Positions 31,003 to 32,652 of a stretch of DNA of 32,652 bases are shown here, one piece after another. The notes below the pieces were generated by a model. It saw only the letters and a program-made list of their open reading frames with translations, ran no database searches and was not told the origin of the DNA. A program made the position numbers and the translations under genes. This DNA comes from Syntrophobacterales bacterium (lineage in GTDB: Bacteria > Desulfobacterota > Desulfobaccia > Desulfobaccales > 0-14-0-80-60-11), in NCBI GenBank assembly GCA_023229795.1, contig JALNYP010000044.1:1-32652 (forward strand). The letters are read 5' to 3'. The stretch's first letter is position 1. Each line of letters opens with the position of its first letter.

Positions 31003-31448
31003 TTACCCCCAGTACAAGATTCCAATTGATTTTCCCATTTCTGGTATAATTTTTTAAACCAAACGGCTTGGGCGGTGCCGGAGGATAGATTACTTATTAT
31101 GTAATATCAGTATGTTATATTATTAGAAAGTTTGGTATGGTTAGTGCAATATAATATTTCGTAAGGCATGAACTGATTAAGGAAACCCCCAATCCCCCCT
31201 TAAAAGTTCATATACCAATTCTCCTTTTCACTGGCCGGGACTCCCCCTCTTGGCCAGTTTGTTTTTTCTCCTTAGTTTTTCCAGTGTATTGATTTGGACT
31301 TGCCTTCAACCGCCATCGACACCCCAGATTTGACCTATGCAAGTGTAGTGTCCCCGGTCTTTCATTGCAACCCCGGAAAAATCGTAGTATTGTTATTGAA
31401 TTATATGCCCGATGATTTCTGTCTTCTTTTGGGGCTTGGAGTTAAACA
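31003..31448. other. Intergenic AT-rich stretch
   Basis: No supported gene. A 65-codon open frame at 31294-31491 has no ribosome site and overlaps the TIR start, so I reject it. Several short AT palindromes occur (TAATAT/ATATTA and AATATAATATT around 31100-31160), and TATAAT is at 31045-31050 but with no clear -35 box. It probably holds the promoter of the TIR operon and marks a compositional shift to lower GC. Confidence 0.5.
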
Positions 31449-31865
31449 GTGGTTTCCGTATTTATTTCATATTCCAGCAACGACCAGGTAAAAGTTGAAC
31501 GGTTAGCGGAAACCTTAAGACAGGAAAAAGATATTACAGTTTGGCTGGACACCACCAATATTTATCCCGGTGATGATTTCTTGGAGGAAATGAAAGAAGG
31601 GATTCGGGTAGCAGACAAATTCATCATTTGTCTTAGCCCTTCTTTTAATGAAAAGCCCCCAGTATCCTGGGTTAAAAAAGAGCTCAAAATGGCCATTCTG
31701 CGGGAAGGAGAGACTGGTAAAGGCATCATCATTCCCGTCAGGATAAAATCAGGGGGCAAAATCCCAGAAGAAATCGGCACCAAGGCCTATGCCGATCTAT
31801 CGACCCAGAACAGGTGGAAAAGGAATCTTCCACGATTAATTGAGGCAATCAGACGACCAGTTTAA
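31449..31865 (+). CDS. Small TIR-domain protein
   Basis: A 138-residue protein that is essentially one TIR domain. It begins VSVFISYSSNDQVKVERLAE (first strand and BB-loop region), has WLDTTNIYPGDDF, and the segment SWVKKELKMA carries E78, the position of the catalytic Glu in NAD-cleaving TIRs. The start is GTG with GGAG about eight bases upstream. There is no other domain and no signal peptide. Seventeen bases on, the next gene has its own ribosome site. Bacterial TIRs act in defence, virulence or NAD metabolism; none is shown here. Confidence 0.8.
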   Translation: MVSVFISYSSNDQVKVERLAETLRQEKDITVWLDTTNIYPGDDFLEEMKEGIRVADKFIICLSPSFNEKPPVSWVKKELKMAILREGETGKGIIIPVRIKSGGKIPEEIGTKAYADLSTQNRWKRNLPRLIEAIRRPV

Positions 31866-31882
31866 ATCAGTCAGGAGGGGTC

Positions 31883-32408
31883 ATGGACGACGCCAAAAAA
31901 ATGCCCGGATTGTGAAGAATTATTGAAGCTTTCCTTGGAATGCTATAAGAGCTTAAGGCGCGAGTATCCCGTGCGATCCCGCTGGACTCCAGAGTTTGAG
32001 GTGTGGCAAACAGCTCTTGAAAGCCTGACCGGAAAAGACTTGAAAGGTCATCTTGAATGGAAACCAGATCAGATAGCCTCAAGCTGGTCCATCAATGAAG
32101 ATAAAGGAGTAATTCCTATGCCCAGCGAAATCCTCAATCTAACGGCCCAGATCGTCATATCCCATGCCTCCATGACTGCACTGACTCCCAAAGAATTGAT
32201 AGCGGAAATTAAGACCATTCATGATGTCTTGGTTTCTTTGGAAAGTGAGGTTGTCGTTCCAGAACCCGAACCCATAGTGACCCGACAGCGCAAGCCTCGA
32301 AAAGTAAAAATGAAAGAATCCCCTGAAGCCAAAGCGGTTGAAAACGAGGAAGGATTACCTGTTGGAGATCCGGATTATATGGAGTTTATGGAAAGCAGAG
32401 AAGGGTAG
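31883..32408 (+). pseudogene. Frameshifted zinc-ribbon gene reading into a MucR-like frame
   Basis: A good ribosome site (AGGAGGGG) precedes the ATG at 31883, but that frame stops after ten codons. A run of seven A (31895-31901) follows codon 4. With one A fewer, the frame would read MDDAKKCPDCEELLKLSLEC, continue about 78 codons to 32117, and then run on without a stop into the MucR-like protein. CPDC suggests a zinc ribbon. This is either a real or programmed frameshift, slippage, or a sequencing error. Confidence 0.55.
32118..32408 (+). CDS. Ros/MucR-like N-terminal-domain protein without zinc finger (copy 1)
   Basis: A 96-residue protein with its own AAAGGAG before the ATG at 32118. The first 45 residues (MPSEILNLTAQIVISHASMT, then ALTPKELIAEIKTIHDVLVS) match the Ros/MucR N-terminal oligomerisation region. 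The C-terminal C2H2 finger of MucR is missing; instead there is a Glu/Pro stretch, a basic patch (RQRKPRKVKMK) and an acidic end. The same frame is open upstream, so an N-terminally longer form is possible if the A7 frameshift is corrected. Confidence 0.65.
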   Translation: MPSEILNLTAQIVISHASMTALTPKELIAEIKTIHDVLVSLESEVVVPEPEPIVTRQRKPRKVKMKESPEAKAVENEEGLPVGDPDYMEFMESREG

Positions 32409-32484
32409 CCGGCACCAGGTATCATCACAACCCATTCTGACTTGATTTACCCCACAATCAATGGACCCAAAGGAGATAATACCC

Positions 32485-32652
32485 ATGTCCAGCGAAGTTC
32501 TGAAACTAACCACAGAGATTGTTGTTTCCCATGTTTCCTTAACCGAACTGACCCCCGAGCAATTGGTGCAAGAGATTAAAGAGGTCTACAATGTTTTGGC
32601 TTCTCTGGATGGCGGGGGAATTTTGGAGGAACCGCTTTCTGAAAAGGCTGAA
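32485..32652 (+). CDS. Ros/MucR-like N-terminal-domain protein (copy 2), C-terminus outside window
   Basis: AAAGGAG lies before the ATG at 32485. The 56 visible residues (MSSEVLKLTTEIVVSHVSLT, ELTPEQLVQEIKEVYNVLAS) are clearly paralogous to copy 1, 77 bp upstream. The end is cut by the window, so the presence of a zinc finger cannot be judged. Confidence 0.65.
   Translation, partial: MSSEVLKLTTEIVVSHVSLTELTPEQLVQEIKEVYNVLASLDGGGILEEPLSEKAE

Noticed and set aside
31294..31491. 65-codon open frame before the TIR gene
   Set aside because: No ribosome site, overlaps the TIR start in another frame, no recognisable features.

Overview
The window most resembles part of an accessory chromosomal region of a moderately GC-rich anaerobic bacterium, probably a Desulfobacterota (deltaproteobacterial) lineage. 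This is inferred from the gene mix (Ros/MucR-type proteins, a probable selenoprotein, c-type cytochromes, an N-type ATPase), not from a marker gene. No rRNA, tRNA or CRISPR array was seen.

Layout. From 1 to about 20.9 kb every gene is on the minus strand. Read in transcription order (high to low coordinate) they are: an ArsR-family regulator with its own promoter and operator; a run of tiny and small lipoproteins plus a Met/Gln-rich periplasmic protein; a PacL-type cation P-type ATPase; a second tiny lipoprotein and a second BamE-like lipoprotein; a CusC-B-A-type heavy-metal tripartite efflux system; a DUF2231 membrane cytochrome c; a complete N-type F1Fo ATPase operon in the order beta, epsilon, AtpQ-like, a, c, b, alpha, gamma (no delta and no atpR); a monohaem cytochrome c; and the N-terminal part of a cytochrome-porin fusion that runs off the window. 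From 21.0 to 22.7 kb, two plus-strand genes (an orphan histidine kinase and a YHS-HMBD metal-binding protein) end at a bidirectional terminator. From 22.7 to 30.4 kb the minus strand carries a split thioredoxin-fold gene best read as a selenoprotein (U-P-Y-C), a second Met/Gln-type protein, a chimeric gene remnant, a universal stress protein, a YHS domain fused to a CxxC-less thioredoxin-reductase-like flavoprotein, a class III cyclase-like receptor, and a Cu+ P1B ATPase with one YHS and three HMBD modules. The right end (30.5 to 32.65 kb, plus strand, more AT-rich) is different: a 5'-truncated DUF72 gene, a small TIR protein, a frameshifted zinc-ribbon gene, and two tandem Ros/MucR-like N-terminal-domain proteins.

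Function. The centre of the window reads as a copper/heavy-metal handling island. Cytoplasmic export would be by CopA, periplasm-to-outside export by CusCBA, with periplasmic or lipoprotein metal buffers, YHS/HMBD metal carriers, redox proteins and ArsR/histidine-kinase control. The N-ATPase may power or respond to ion transport; its c subunit keeps most Na+ ligands. Paralogous modules recur across the island (tiny lipoprotein plus BamE-like protein, Met/Gln proteins, YHS/HMBD units), which points to growth by duplication.

Best leads: the UGA-Pro-Tyr-Cys selenoprotein with a SECIS-like hairpin; two insertions at formerly overlapping ATPase gene junctions, where target duplication left both neighbours intact; a previously unlisted pair of 26 to 29-residue lipoproteins; the YHS-flavoprotein lacking its redox cysteines; and homopolymer tracts (G12 in arsR, A7 near the TIR gene) that decide reading frames.
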